IMG/VR virus record: IMGVR_UViG_3300028025_001051 | Span: 1-30,018 of that record | DNA length: 30,018 bases | Reading direction: 5' to 3' (one strand) | Source: a virus | In this document: one piece after another, positions 1 through 6,589 of the stretch | Layout of the letters: every line of letters starts with the position of its first letter | Position numbering within the stretch: the stretch's first letter is position 1 | The notes under the pieces: model-generated | Told to the model about the DNA's origin: nothing | Databases searched by the model: none | Seen by the model: only the letters and a program-made list of their open reading frames with translations | Made by a program: the position numbers and the translations under genes

Positions 1-172
1 CTATGGAGGAGGCGGAGGCAGTTCACAATATGGCGGCGGCGGCGGTGGCGGTGCTATATATGTAGGTCCTGTCACTGCTTCAACGGGGTATGCTGTAACT
101 GTTGGTGCTGCCGGTAGCGCTGGACCTGGTGGTGGTGCTGGCGGTGCAGGTGTAGTCATCGTAGAATTTTAA
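1..172 (+). CDS. Glycine-rich tail fibre/adhesin tip, 3' end only
   Basis: This is the C-terminal 56 residues of a protein whose start lies left of the window; the frame is read from base 2 and stops with TAA at 170-172. It is almost entirely Gly-rich, then has the segment IYVGPVTASTGYAVTVGA, and ends in a hydrophobic VVIVEF tail. The same segment and a similar VVVVEY tail end the next gene, so the two are paralogous adhesin tips. Gly-rich polyglycine-type domains followed by a short beta-strand tail are typical of the distal part of phage tail fibres, which contact the host surface. The role is inferred from composition, the paralogue and the neighbouring tail genes; the receptor is unknown. 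Confidence 0.6.
   Translation, partial: YGGGGGSSQYGGGGGGGAIYVGPVTASTGYAVTVGAAGSAGPGGGAGGAGVVIVEF
56..120 (+). repeat. Adhesin-tip block, copy A
   Basis: This block encodes IYVGPVTASTGYAVTVGA and matches bases 667-731 in the next gene, offset by 611 bases. The match is clear at the protein level and mostly synonymous at the DNA level, so it is an old duplication or a recurrent module rather than a fresh DNA repeat. Confidence 0.55.
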
Positions 173-198
173 GAATTAATTAAACAAGGAAATAAATT

Positions 199-1041
199 AT
201 GAGTTCAGTAGTCATAGCAGGAAATACATCGGGATCAGTTACACTAGACGCCCCAGCGGTCGCGGGTACAACGGTGTTAACGCTGCCAGCCGTATCGGGA
301 ACTGTAGTTACAACAGCGACAACCACAGGTATAAGTGGTTCAGCGATTACAACAGGTACAGTCGGCGTATCAGTCGGTGGTACAGGAGCTAATACTCTAA
401 CAGCCAACAACGTCATCTTAGGTAACGGAACTTCCGCGGTTCAATTCGTAGCACCAGGTTCAAACGGAAACCTACTCACATCTAATGGCACTACATGGAC
501 TTCTGCTGCAGCTCCAGCTGGCGGGTTTTCTAACATGACTGTATATACTTCACCTGGTACATTTACTACACCTGCAAGTACAACTAAAATTAAAGTTACT
601 GTTGTTGGCGCTGGGGGAGGTACTAGTGGAGTAAATGCTTATGGTGGTGGAGGCGGCGGAGGTTCTATATATGTAGGCCCAGTAAGCGCTTCGACAGGTT
701 ATGCTGTGACTGTTGGTGCTGGCTCTGCAGGAGGTACAGGCGGTACTTCTTCATTTGGTTCTTTAGCTAGTGCTACAGGAGGAGGAGCAGGAACTGGAGG
801 CCCAACAGGTGCTGCAGGTGCGGGCGGAGTAGGTTCATCAGGTACATTAAATATAACTGGAGGAACAGCACAATTCGGCTCTGGCTCTACAGGAGGAGAT
901 TCTTTATTAGGTAATAATGCAGGTAGAACATCTGGTAATCAAGCTCCTACTGGATTATTATATGGTAGTGGTTCAGGTGGTAATGGTAATCCCTCTTCAC
1001 CTGCTGCAGGTGGCGGTGGCGTAGTCGTCGTAGAATACTAA
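199..1041 (+). CDS. Glycine-rich tail fibre/adhesin protein
   Basis: A 280-residue protein with AAGGA (184-190 area) before the ATG. Residues 1-90 are a Thr/Val/Gly-rich beta-repeat region with a VGGTGANTLTANNVILG stretch. Residues 90-105 hold the module GNLLTSNGTTWTSAAA, which is also present in the 1371-1892 product. The second half is strongly Gly-rich and ends in GGGGVVVVEY. It carries the same IYVGPVSASTGYAVTVGA block as the partial gene to its left. This layout fits a receptor-binding tail fibre with a fibrous N-terminal part and a Gly-rich tip. It could equally be one of several interchangeable side fibres. Receptor and oligomer state cannot be read from sequence. Confidence 0.65.
   Translation: MSSVVIAGNTSGSVTLDAPAVAGTTVLTLPAVSGTVVTTATTTGISGSAITTGTVGVSVGGTGANTLTANNVILGNGTSAVQFVAPGSNGNLLTSNGTTWTSAAAPAGGFSNMTVYTSPGTFTTPASTTKIKVTVVGAGGGTSGVNAYGGGGGGGSIYVGPVSASTGYAVTVGAGSAGGTGGTSSFGSLASATGGGAGTGGPTGAAGAGGVGSSGTLNITGGTAQFGSGSTGGDSLLGNNAGRTSGNQAPTGLLYGSGSGGNGNPSSPAAGGGGVVVVEY
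466..513 (+). repeat. Shared adhesin junction module, copy 1
   Basis: These 16 codons encode GNLLTSNGTTWTSAAA. Bases 1458-1505 encode GNVLTSNGTIWTSAAA at the matching position, just before the distal domain of a different fibre gene. It marks the border between a common stalk part and unrelated tips. Confidence 0.6.
667..731 (+). repeat. Adhesin-tip block, copy B
   Basis: This is the partner of the block at 56-120. It encodes IYVGPVSASTGYAVTVGA within the Gly-rich tip of the 280-residue fibre protein. Confidence 0.55.
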
Positions 1042-1072
1042 TTTTTTAAAGTAATAAATAAGGAGAAACAAA

Positions 1073-1348
1073 ATGGCAAAGAAAGCATTAATATCAACAG
1101 TAGAACCTAGAGAATCAGGTTACAGAGTAGCTCAAGTAGAAGATGCTGCAAACGTTTTTGAAGTAGGCTCTGGCCTTATGTGGGTAGACTGTGCAGACAA
1201 TGTAGTAGCAGATCAATTCTGGTATGACCCAAGTGACGAGCTTATCAAAGCAAACCCAGTTGTGGTTGTAGAAGAACCAGCTGCGCCTACTAAAGAAGAA
1301 CTGTTAGCTCAGCTTCAAGCATTACAAGCACAAATTACAGCGTTATAA
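1073..1348 (+). CDS. Small tail-region protein, unknown function
   Basis: A 91-residue protein with a good AGGAG ribosome site 8 bases before the ATG. Residues 1-60 look globular, with conserved-looking Trp/Cys positions (GLMWVDCADN, QFWYDPSD). The C-terminus (about 72-91) is a short Leu/Gln heptad-like helix, KEELLAQLQALQAQITAL, which could be a coiled-coil oligomerisation tail. It sits between two fibre genes. Small proteins in such positions are often fibre-associated structural proteins or fibre-assembly chaperones, but no motif proves this. The assignment is by neighbourhood only. Confidence 0.5.
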   Translation: MAKKALISTVEPRESGYRVAQVEDAANVFEVGSGLMWVDCADNVVADQFWYDPSDELIKANPVVVVEEPAAPTKEELLAQLQALQAQITAL

Positions 1349-1370
1349 TATTTATTTTTAGGAGTTAGAT

Positions 1371-1892
1371 ATGTCATTCATTATTAACGGTACTTCTGGC
1401 GCCACATTCCCAGATTCAACTACGCAAGCAACGGGCGTCCCTTCTCCTGGTACAGCTGGTAATGTTTTAACTTCTAATGGTACTATATGGACATCTGCTG
1501 CCGCAGCAGCGTTTGACTCAGGTACTAGAATGTCATTCCAACAAACAGCAGCTCCAACAGGTTGGACTAAAGATACATCAGCAGCAATCAATGATTCTAT
1601 ATTAAGATTTGTAACAGGTTCAGCATCCAGTGGGGGTTCAATAGCTTTTAGCACATGGGCAGCGCAAACAGCTGACGGCGCAACAACGCTTACTACGCCA
1701 CAAATTCCAAGCCATTCACATACTATACTCCCAATAGGAGGAGCTCAACCAAGTCCATCGATTAATTCTCCAGGTCAAAGCACTGTACCGACTCAAATAT
1801 CTACCCAAGCAACTGGTGGTAGCGGTTCACATACCCACTCATTATCTCAATCACTTAAATATTATGATTTTATCATAGCAAGTAAAAACTAG
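1371..1892 (+). CDS. Tail fibre/collar-type tip protein with HxH motifs
   Basis: A 173-residue protein with an AGGAG site before the ATG. Residues 1-45 are a short stalk with the shared GNVLTSNGTIWTSAAA module at 30-45. The rest resembles the collar-type tip domain of tail fibres: APTGWTKD at 61-68, FVTG at 80-83, IPSHSHT at 112-118, GSHTHSL at 152-158, and the closing LKYYDFIIASK. The pairs H115/H117 and H154/H156 are HxH motifs; in T4 gp37 such motifs bind iron along the fibre tip axis. A trimeric receptor-binding tip with metal-holding histidines is therefore likely. The stop TAG shares its G with the GTG start of the next gene, indicating translational coupling. Confidence 0.75.
   Translation: MSFIINGTSGATFPDSTTQATGVPSPGTAGNVLTSNGTIWTSAAAAAFDSGTRMSFQQTAAPTGWTKDTSAAINDSILRFVTGSASSGGSIAFSTWAAQTADGATTLTTPQIPSHSHTILPIGGAQPSPSINSPGQSTVPTQISTQATGGSGSHTHSLSQSLKYYDFIIASKN
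1458..1505 (+). repeat. Shared adhesin junction module, copy 2
   Basis: It encodes GNVLTSNGTIWTSAAA and is the partner of 466-513. The identical Thr-Ser-Asn-Gly-Thr core suggests a recombination or fusion point for swapping fibre tips. Confidence 0.6.
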
Positions 1893-2230
1893 TGGCTAAA
1901 GATGCTAAGATTATTTGCCCTTTGATGGGTGGGGAACCTTGTGTAGAAGATGGGTCAATCAGAAATGGTGAATTAGTAAGTTGTAGATTTTGGGTTTATG
2001 TACACGGTAAAAACCCACAAACGGGGGAAGATGTACGAAATGGCGACTGTGCTATGGCCTGGACACCTATGTTATTAATTGAAAATAGCAAAGTAAATAG
2101 AGAAACAGGTGCCGCAGTGGAGTCATTTAGAAATGAAATGGTAAAATCTAATGAAGCAAGTCAACAGATTTTAATAAACGCGGTAAAAATAAATACAAAT
2201 AATTTAATTGAAGTGAAAGACTCGCAATAA
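1892..2230 (+). CDS. Four-cysteine small phage protein, unknown
   Basis: A 112-residue protein starting at GTG (1892-1894), which shares its first G with the TAG of the preceding fibre gene. The N-terminal half has four cysteines at 9, 17, 31 and 53, within CPLMGGEPC, VSCRFW and GDCAMAW. This spacing could hold a zinc ion or Fe-S cluster. The second half is helical and charged (ESFRNEMVKSNEASQQ). I have an impression of similar proteins beside tail genes in other aquatic phages but no known function. Metal binding is an inference from the cysteines. Confidence 0.55.
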   Translation: MAKDAKIICPLMGGEPCVEDGSIRNGELVSCRFWVYVHGKNPQTGEDVRNGDCAMAWTPMLLIENSKVNRETGAAVESFRNEMVKSNEASQQILINAVKINTNNLIEVKDSQ

Positions 2231-2245
2231 ATAAGGAGAAATAAA

Positions 2246-2707
2246 ATGCAATTAACAATTATACCTATAGATGGAAATGTAATAAAAGATAAAATGGGAT
2301 ATATAAATCTTGACTTATCTTCTTGCGGAATTCCTTCTAATGTAAGAGCCCTACAATGGCAAGAAACATCAGGTTGGTTAGAGTTTTGGGATCAACCAAA
2401 TGAAAATATTACTGTTTTACCATCATGGACTGATTGTTGTTTAGCAGTATGGACAGTAGCTAATACTCCGGTCCCACCATCACCTCCTACAGCAGAAGAA
2501 AATAAACAAACAGCTATTGGGCTATTACAGCAAACTGACTGGACACAAATTCCAAGTGTTAGTGACCCAGCTTTAAGTAATCCATATCTTGCAAATAAAA
2601 ATGCATTTGATATTTATAGAAATTCTGTCAGGCAATATGCACTTAACCCTGTAGCAGGGAATATTACATGGCCTACTATGCCTGAAGAAGTTTGGACTAC
2701 TGTATAA
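2246..2707 (+). CDS. Tail-fibre assembly chaperone-like protein
   Basis: A 153-residue protein with AGGAG 8 bases upstream. Residues 1-75 are a beta-rich domain with Trp residues (LQWQETSGWLEFW). After a Pro linker (74-82), residues 83-153 match the pattern of phage tail assembly chaperone domains (PF16778-like): LLQQTDWTQIPSV, FDIYRNSVRQYALNP, and a closing WPTMPEEVW. Proteins of this type help fold or attach tail fibres and usually lie directly downstream of fibre genes, as here. The family call rests on the motif order and is moderately firm. The bases after its stop carry an oxygenase remnant. Confidence 0.6.
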   Translation: MQLTIIPIDGNVIKDKMGYINLDLSSCGIPSNVRALQWQETSGWLEFWDQPNENITVLPSWTDCCLAVWTVANTPVPPSPPTAEENKQTAIGLLQQTDWTQIPSVSDPALSNPYLANKNAFDIYRNSVRQYALNPVAGNITWPTMPEEVWTTV

Positions 2708-2709
2708 AA

Positions 2710-2826
2710 AGTGAGTATTGGCGCAATTCGTTTCAAGGCCAAGAATATGGCCAAGTATTTTTACACTATATGCGCGGTCGTAAAAAAATTGCATATACTA
2801 TTTTGATAAGTTTAAAAAATAAATGA
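2710..2826 (+). pseudogene. Remnant of a 2OG-Fe(II) oxygenase (C-terminal end)
   Basis: Reading from base 2710, just after the TAA of the chaperone-like gene, one frame stays open for 38 codons to TGA at 2824-2826. It begins SEYWRNSFQGQEYGQVFLHY. This lines up with residues 159-178 of the intact oxygenase at 27003-27593 (SEHWREKFEGDEYAQVFLHY). There is no start codon and no upstream domain. The position of the iron-binding His161 is Tyr here. The match ends at the Tyr and the remaining 18 residues have diverged. It is best read as the leftover 3' end of an oxygenase gene whose front was lost when the neighbouring gene was inserted. Its TGA overlaps the ATG of the next gene. Confidence 0.6.
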
Positions 2827-3365
2827 TTATAGAATTACCTAATTATTTAAGTTTAGATATGGTAGAAGAAATAAGGGCGTCTGTTAAGCCTTATATAAAT
2901 ACTAATAAACTAACTACATATAATAGAGACGGAAACACAGTAAATTTAAGTGAAATAGATACACTTAAAAATTTAGATACTAAATTACACGATATATTTT
3001 TAAATTTACAAAATAATGTAATAAAACACAGATATAAACCTCAAGGGCCTTCCGGAGATTCTGGGTACGAGTATCATATATATAATCCAGGGGATATATG
3101 TCATTATCATTCAGATGGAGAAATTGATAACAACGGGTTTATAAGATATGCATCAGTTACGGTACATTTAAATACAGTAAAAGAAGGCGGAGAATTAATA
3201 TTTCCTGAACAAAATAAAACTATAAAAACAGAAGTAGGTAAAATAGTAGTTTTTCCACCATATGGTACGTTTGGGCATTATACTACTCCTTCAAGTGAAC
3301 CAAGAGAGGTACTAGTTAGTTGGTTTATATACACAGATAAAAGAGTAATAAACAATGGAATATAA
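2823..3365 (+). CDS. 2OG-Fe(II) oxygenase, prolyl-4-hydroxylase type
   Basis: A 180-residue protein. The double-stranded beta-helix core is visible: HxD at H96-D98 (CHYHSDGE), a GGELIFP strand at 122-128, a second iron ligand His152 (FGHYTTPS), and Arg161 nine residues later as the likely 2-oxoglutarate carboxylate contact, before VSWFIY. Such enzymes couple 2-oxoglutarate decarboxylation to hydroxylation of a substrate; the substrate is unknown. No Shine-Dalgarno sequence precedes the ATG, and base use is more AT-rich than in the structural genes (many ATA, TTA and AGA codons), suggesting separate acquisition. Its 3' end overlaps the next oxygenase gene by 11 bases. Confidence 0.8.
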   Translation: MIIELPNYLSLDMVEEIRASVKPYINTNKLTTYNRDGNTVNLSEIDTLKNLDTKLHDIFLNLQNNVIKHRYKPQGPSGDSGYEYHIYNPGDICHYHSDGEIDNNGFIRYASVTVHLNTVKEGGELIFPEQNKTIKTEVGKIVVFPPYGTFGHYTTPSSEPREVLVSWFIYTDKRVINNGI

Positions 3366-3921
3366 TAACCTAAAAGATTATATATATGTAGTCAAAAATG
3401 CATTAAGTGTAAATTTGTGTGATGAAATATTAGATGAATTTAAAAATAGCGATGAGTGGCAGGATACCGTTATAGGGTCGGGAGTGGTACAAAAAAATAT
3501 AAGAAATTGTCAATTATTAACCATGTCTTATTCACATATTATACAAAAAAATAGTGAAGTAAGACATAAATTAGATAATGCTATATTTGATGGCGCTGCT
3601 AAATGCATTCAAGAATATAATAATAAATTTTCCTATTGTAGAATTGAAGAAGATAGTGGGTATGAGTTATTAAAATATGAAGAAGGGTGTTTTTATATTG
3701 AACATACTGATTCGTTTAAAGGTAGACCAAGAGCTGTATCTTGTTCGTTTATATTAAATGATAATTTTGAAGGCGGAGAGTTTGCATTTTTTAATAGAGA
3801 AATAAAATATAAATTAGAAAAAGGTGACGCTTTATTATTCCCTTCTAATTTTATGTATCCACACGAAGTAATGCCTGTAACAAAAGGTACTAGGTACTCA
3901 ATAATTACTTGGTTTATATAG
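3355..3921 (+). CDS. 2OG-Fe(II) oxygenase, prolyl-4-hydroxylase type
   Basis: A 188-residue protein with all catalytic features: H117-T-D119 (FYIEHTDSF), FEGGEFAFF at 138-146, KGDALLFPS at 156-164, distal His170 (MYPHEV), and Arg180 in TKGTRYSIITWF. It is a paralogue of the minus-strand oxygenase at 27604-28200, sharing ILNDNFEGG, EKGD, FPS and PVTKG-R at the same spacing. The ATG lies inside the preceding oxygenase gene (11-base overlap) and has no clear ribosome site, so translation is probably coupled. As with its neighbour, the sequence is markedly AT-rich. The protein or small-molecule substrate cannot be told. Confidence 0.82.
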   Translation: MEYNNLKDYIYVVKNALSVNLCDEILDEFKNSDEWQDTVIGSGVVQKNIRNCQLLTMSYSHIIQKNSEVRHKLDNAIFDGAAKCIQEYNNKFSYCRIEEDSGYELLKYEEGCFYIEHTDSFKGRPRAVSCSFILNDNFEGGEFAFFNREIKYKLEKGDALLFPSNFMYPHEVMPVTKGTRYSIITWFI

Positions 3922-3928
3922 GGAATCT

Positions 3929-4396
3929 ATGAAAATATTAATTGGAATTTTAATCACACTTTGTTTACTTGTTTGCATACACCAAGCTCACGCAGAAACC
4001 ACGACAATTAATCAAAAAGGAATGCCAGTACCTAGTGCTATGGCGCCTTCCATGTCTGCGTTTTCACAAGATGTTTGTGCAGTACCTATTAGTGCAGCGG
4101 GTAATTTAGGTTTTATATCTTTATCAGGTGGTACTGTATTACTTGATGAGAACTGTGTAAAAATTAAGTTAGCAAAAACCCTAAACGATTTAGGACTTAA
4201 AGTAGCTGCGGTATCGGTGCTATGTCAAGATCCTAAAGTATGGGACGCCATGGAGATGAGTGGTTCACCTTGTCCTATGGGTGGCGCTGTAGGCTTTACA
4301 GCTAAGAAGGCTTGGTATGAAAAAGACCCTGAAAAGTTTAGAAAATTATATGGCCCGAATTACACTCTTCCTACTCCTTCTAATACTAAGGAATAA
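3929..4396 (+). CDS. Exported protein of unknown function
   Basis: A 155-residue protein with a clear signal peptide: MK, a hydrophobic run at residues 3-17, and cleavage after AHA (20-22). The mature part has four cysteines (50, 76, 99, 115), suitable for two disulphides in the periplasm, and a FISLSGGTVLLDENCVKIKL beta-like stretch. No family was recognised. It opens the lysis region and its 3' end overlaps the next exported protein by 47 bases (chosen start). A periplasmic job during late infection (lysis assistance, exclusion of other phages, or an accessory virion factor) is possible, but nothing in the sequence selects among these. Confidence 0.6.
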   Translation: MKILIGILITLCLLVCIHQAHAETTTINQKGMPVPSAMAPSMSAFSQDVCAVPISAAGNLGFISLSGGTVLLDENCVKIKLAKTLNDLGLKVAAVSVLCQDPKVWDAMEMSGSPCPMGGAVGFTAKKAWYEKDPEKFRKLYGPNYTLPTPSNTKE

Positions 4397-5393
4397 CGCA
4401 TATGCAGCTTGTTACGCAAGTTCTTGGACGTCTTATGGACCAGTGTTTGACAGTTTATACGTTAATCAAGGGACTACTCTTGCTGCTTGCCAGCAAATTG
4501 CGTGTCAGTATTACCCAGGTATACCAGAGTGTGGCCAATTTACAGCTCCTCAACCATCTTGCCAAAGTCAAACAGAGTATCAATCACTTAGTTGCCAACC
4601 TCATTATTCAGGTGCTATTAATCAAAGTAGGACTTATGAATGTTCTACACAGGCTTGGACAGGCTGGACAACAACTTCTGATAATTGTACGCCAGACCCT
4701 CCAACGTGTATTGAATCTATTGAAACGAGGACGCTAACATGTCAAGCTGGCTTCGAGGGTTATTCACAAGAACAAAGAGCTTCGATATGCTCAGATCCGT
4801 ATGGTTCGCCAACTTGGACTGCATGGTCGGAATTATTCAATACTTGCAAGATGACGTCGACAAACCTAAACAATCCAGCATCGCCGATCAGTCCGATAAG
4901 CCCAACGAATCCCAACAGCGTGCTGAACCAAGTCACCACTGCGCCCATCATTCCGCCAGAACCTGTAATTGTACAGGACATGACTGCGTTGACAACGACA
5001 ACAGAAACACCAGCTACTTCGGTAGCCACAGTAAAGAGCGAAACAAGTGGGGGGACATCTGCACCAAGCCCCGCAAGTACTACGACGACGTCGGGTACAG
5101 ATAAGAAAGACAATATAAAAGCCCCAGAAACACCGAAGGGGAAAGATTTAGTACCAGGTTTTGGCATAGTTATGTCTATGCAGCTTTTGAACGCAGGCTA
5201 CAATATGCAGCAAGCGCAACTAGAAGAATCAATTAAACTTATACAGGAAGAAGAATATGGACGACAACAAAACATACTCCTTGAATTTATCAGCGCAAAT
5301 GATACTGGGGATTATATTATCCGTGCTAGTGCCAATAGGTGGCGCAGTATATTACGGGATAACCCTCTTCAACGATTTGACCTCGACGATTGA
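4350..5393 (+). CDS. Exported protein with two Cys-repeat domains
   Basis: A 347-residue protein from the ATG at 4350. This start gives a compact signal peptide with a Leu-rich core at 5-13 and cleavage at NAYA/AC. An upstream ATG at 4317 in frame would add 11 residues. The mature part holds two tandem repeats with near-identical cysteine spacing: C71-x10-C82-x15-C98-x14-C113 and C120-x10-C131-x15-C147-x18-C166, each with a WTGW or WTAW pair. A Thr/Pro/Ser-rich linker (about 168-265) follows, then a helical C-terminus. Similar Cys modules occur in secreted adhesin or pilus-tip-like proteins; the family here is not identified. The last 137 bases overlap the next gene in another frame. Confidence 0.6.
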   Translation: MARITLFLLLLILRNNAYAACYASSWTSYGPVFDSLYVNQGTTLAACQQIACQYYPGIPECGQFTAPQPSCQSQTEYQSLSCQPHYSGAINQSRTYECSTQAWTGWTTTSDNCTPDPPTCIESIETRTLTCQAGFEGYSQEQRASICSDPYGSPTWTAWSELFNTCKMTSTNLNNPASPISPISPTNPNSVLNQVTTAPIIPPEPVIVQDMTALTTTTETPATSVATVKSETSGGTSAPSPASTTTTSGTDKKDNIKAPETPKGKDLVPGFGIVMSMQLLNAGYNMQQAQLEESIKLIQEEEYGRQQNILLEFISANDTGDYIIRASANRWRSILRDNPLQRFDLDD

Positions 5394-5652
5394 GGAAGTA
5401 AAAAAGATGAGCTCTGTTGAGACTCGCATTATAGTTCTAGAAGATAGATCACGTTCTACTGAGCGTCAGTTAGTTGATGTGATGATGTCTAACAATCGAG
5501 CTCTCGAAAAAGCAAATGAAGCTTATGGTCGTGCAATTGAAGCTAACAGTGTTGCTAAAGCTACTCAAGACAAGATCACAGATACAGTAACAAACGTTAA
5601 AGACGAAATGAAACAACTACGAAAGGCAATGGTAAACCCATTGAATAATTAA
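5257..5652 (+). CDS. Membrane-anchored coiled-coil protein, possible inner-membrane spanin
   Basis: A 131-residue protein preceded by AGGAAGA. It has a short polar N-terminus, one membrane segment at about 14-37 (MILGIILSVLVPIGGAVYYG) and then an almost continuous charged coiled coil (44-125). This topology (N-in, single membrane span, long coiled coil) matches inner-membrane spanin subunits, which disrupt the outer membrane at lysis, and it lies just before holin and lysozyme genes. No convincing lipoprotein partner was seen; the cysteine after NAYAA in the preceding protein is only a weak lipobox. The first 137 bases, including the membrane segment, overlap the preceding gene in a different frame. 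Function is inferred. Confidence 0.55.
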   Translation: MDDNKTYSLNLSAQMILGIILSVLVPIGGAVYYGITLFNDLTSTIEEVKKMSSVETRIIVLEDRSRSTERQLVDVMMSNNRALEKANEAYGRAIEANSVAKATQDKITDTVTNVKDEMKQLRKAMVNPLNN

Positions 5653-5653
5653 T

Positions 5654-6139
5654 ATGCTATCCATCCTCTCCTCGATTCTCGGCTTCGCTACTGCGGGGCT
5701 ACCATCTATACTAGGCTTCTTCCAACAAAAGGGAGACCAAAAACATGAAAAAGAAATGGCTCAATTACAAATGCAACAACAAATGGCTATGGCTGAGAAA
5801 GGTTTTCAATCTCAAGAAAAAATAGCTGCTATTGAATTGGAGAGTACTTATGCTGAAACTTTTGCACAAGAACGTCAGGCTTTATACGAACACGATGCTA
5901 AATTGGTTCATGATGCTGCACCATGGGTTAGAACTCTTAATGCCTCTGTCCGTCCTATTGTTGCTTTCACTTTTGTAGGATTACTTGTATTCGTTGACGT
6001 AGCTGGATTTATATGGGCAGTTCAATCATCTGGCTTTAGTCGTGAATCTATGGACGTTGTATTTTCTACAGATGAAATGGCTATTGTAGCTTCGATTATT
6101 GGATTTTATTTTGGTGCTAGAACTTGGGAAAAGAAATAA
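5654..6139 (+). CDS. Holin-like membrane protein
   Basis: A 161-residue protein starting directly after the previous stop (TAATATG). It has a hydrophobic N-terminus at 3-23, a long charged Gln/Glu-rich helix (28-85), then two membrane segments at about 101-123 (IVAFTFVGLLVFVDVAGFI) and 141-156, ending with the basic tail RTWEKK. The layout resembles the three-span holins of phages and gene transfer agents (PF11351-like). Holins form lesions in the inner membrane that release the lysozyme. It abuts the lysozyme gene with no spacing, which supports the assignment. Confidence is moderate because holins are weakly conserved. Confidence 0.6.
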   Translation: MLSILSSILGFATAGLPSILGFFQQKGDQKHEKEMAQLQMQQQMAMAEKGFQSQEKIAAIELESTYAETFAQERQALYEHDAKLVHDAAPWVRTLNASVRPIVAFTFVGLLVFVDVAGFIWAVQSSGFSRESMDVVFSTDEMAIVASIIGFYFGARTWEKK

Positions 6140-6589
6140 GTGAATGTATCAAAAGCTGGCATTGCTCTTATTAAACATCATGAAGGTGTGCGTAATCGTC
6201 CCTACCGTTGCCCTGCAAACCTTTATACTGTGGGCGTTGGTCATCTTATCGGGGATGGTAAATCATTGCCTGAATCTTGGAACAGAACTTTTTCACAGGA
6301 AGAAATAGATGGAATTCTTAAATCAGACCTCAAACGCTTTGAGCTTGGAGTACATAAGATGCTACCTAACGTGCCTCTTAGACAATATGAGTTTGACGCT
6401 CTTGTCAGCTTTTGCTTTAATTTGGGTCTTGGATGCTTTCAGCGTTCAACCATCCGTCAAGCGCTTCTTCGTGGAGATAAAACGCAAGCTATGGAATCGT
6501 TAGTGAAATATTGTCGTGCAGGTGGTAAAATACTCAGAGGTCTACAACTTCGTAGATTAGATGAACGTGCACTCTTTGAAGGTAAATAA
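6140..6589 (+). CDS. Endolysin, phage lysozyme (GH24)
   Basis: A 149-residue muramidase that cleaves the beta-1,4 bond between MurNAc and GlcNAc in peptidoglycan. The GH24 catalytic triad pattern is present: Glu15 (KHHEG), Cys24 eight residues on (in place of the usual Asp) and Thr30 (LYTVGVGH). The E-x8-C-x5-T form occurs in other GH24 endolysins. The later family signatures YEFDALVSFCFNLG (83-96) and the closing RRLDERALFEG are intact. Length is normal. There is no signal peptide, so a holin is needed for export. The GTG start directly follows the holin stop codon, and the stop overlaps the next ATG by one base. Confidence 0.9.
   Translation: MNVSKAGIALIKHHEGVRNRPYRCPANLYTVGVGHLIGDGKSLPESWNRTFSQEEIDGILKSDLKRFELGVHKMLPNVPLRQYEFDALVSFCFNLGLGCFQRSTIRQALLRGDKTQAMESLVKYCRAGGKILRGLQLRRLDERALFEGK

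Noticed and set aside
180-416. Antisense ORF over the fibre gene
   Set aside because: A Val/Thr/Pro-rich product is the expected mirror of a Thr/Val/Gly-rich sense gene. There is no ribosome site.
601-1020. Repeated GGT/GGA/GGC runs as DNA repeats or a CRISPR-like array
   Set aside because: They are irregular glycine codons within one reading frame, without uniform repeats or spacers.
2789-2823. TTGCAT, 16 bases, TTTAAA ending 7 bases before the SD-less ATG of the first late oxygenase
   Set aside because: It matches the leaderless geometry of the minus-strand promoters, but hexamers fit only 3 and 4 of 6 in very AT-rich sequence, so chance is a sufficient explanation.
4402-5104. Open frames at 4402-4737 and 4739-5104, the first with AAGGA upstream
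   Set aside because: Both are shadows of the Cys-repeat exported protein, whose frame has a signal peptide and ordered cysteines. The shadow products are Leu-rich or low-complexity, and no domain is visible.
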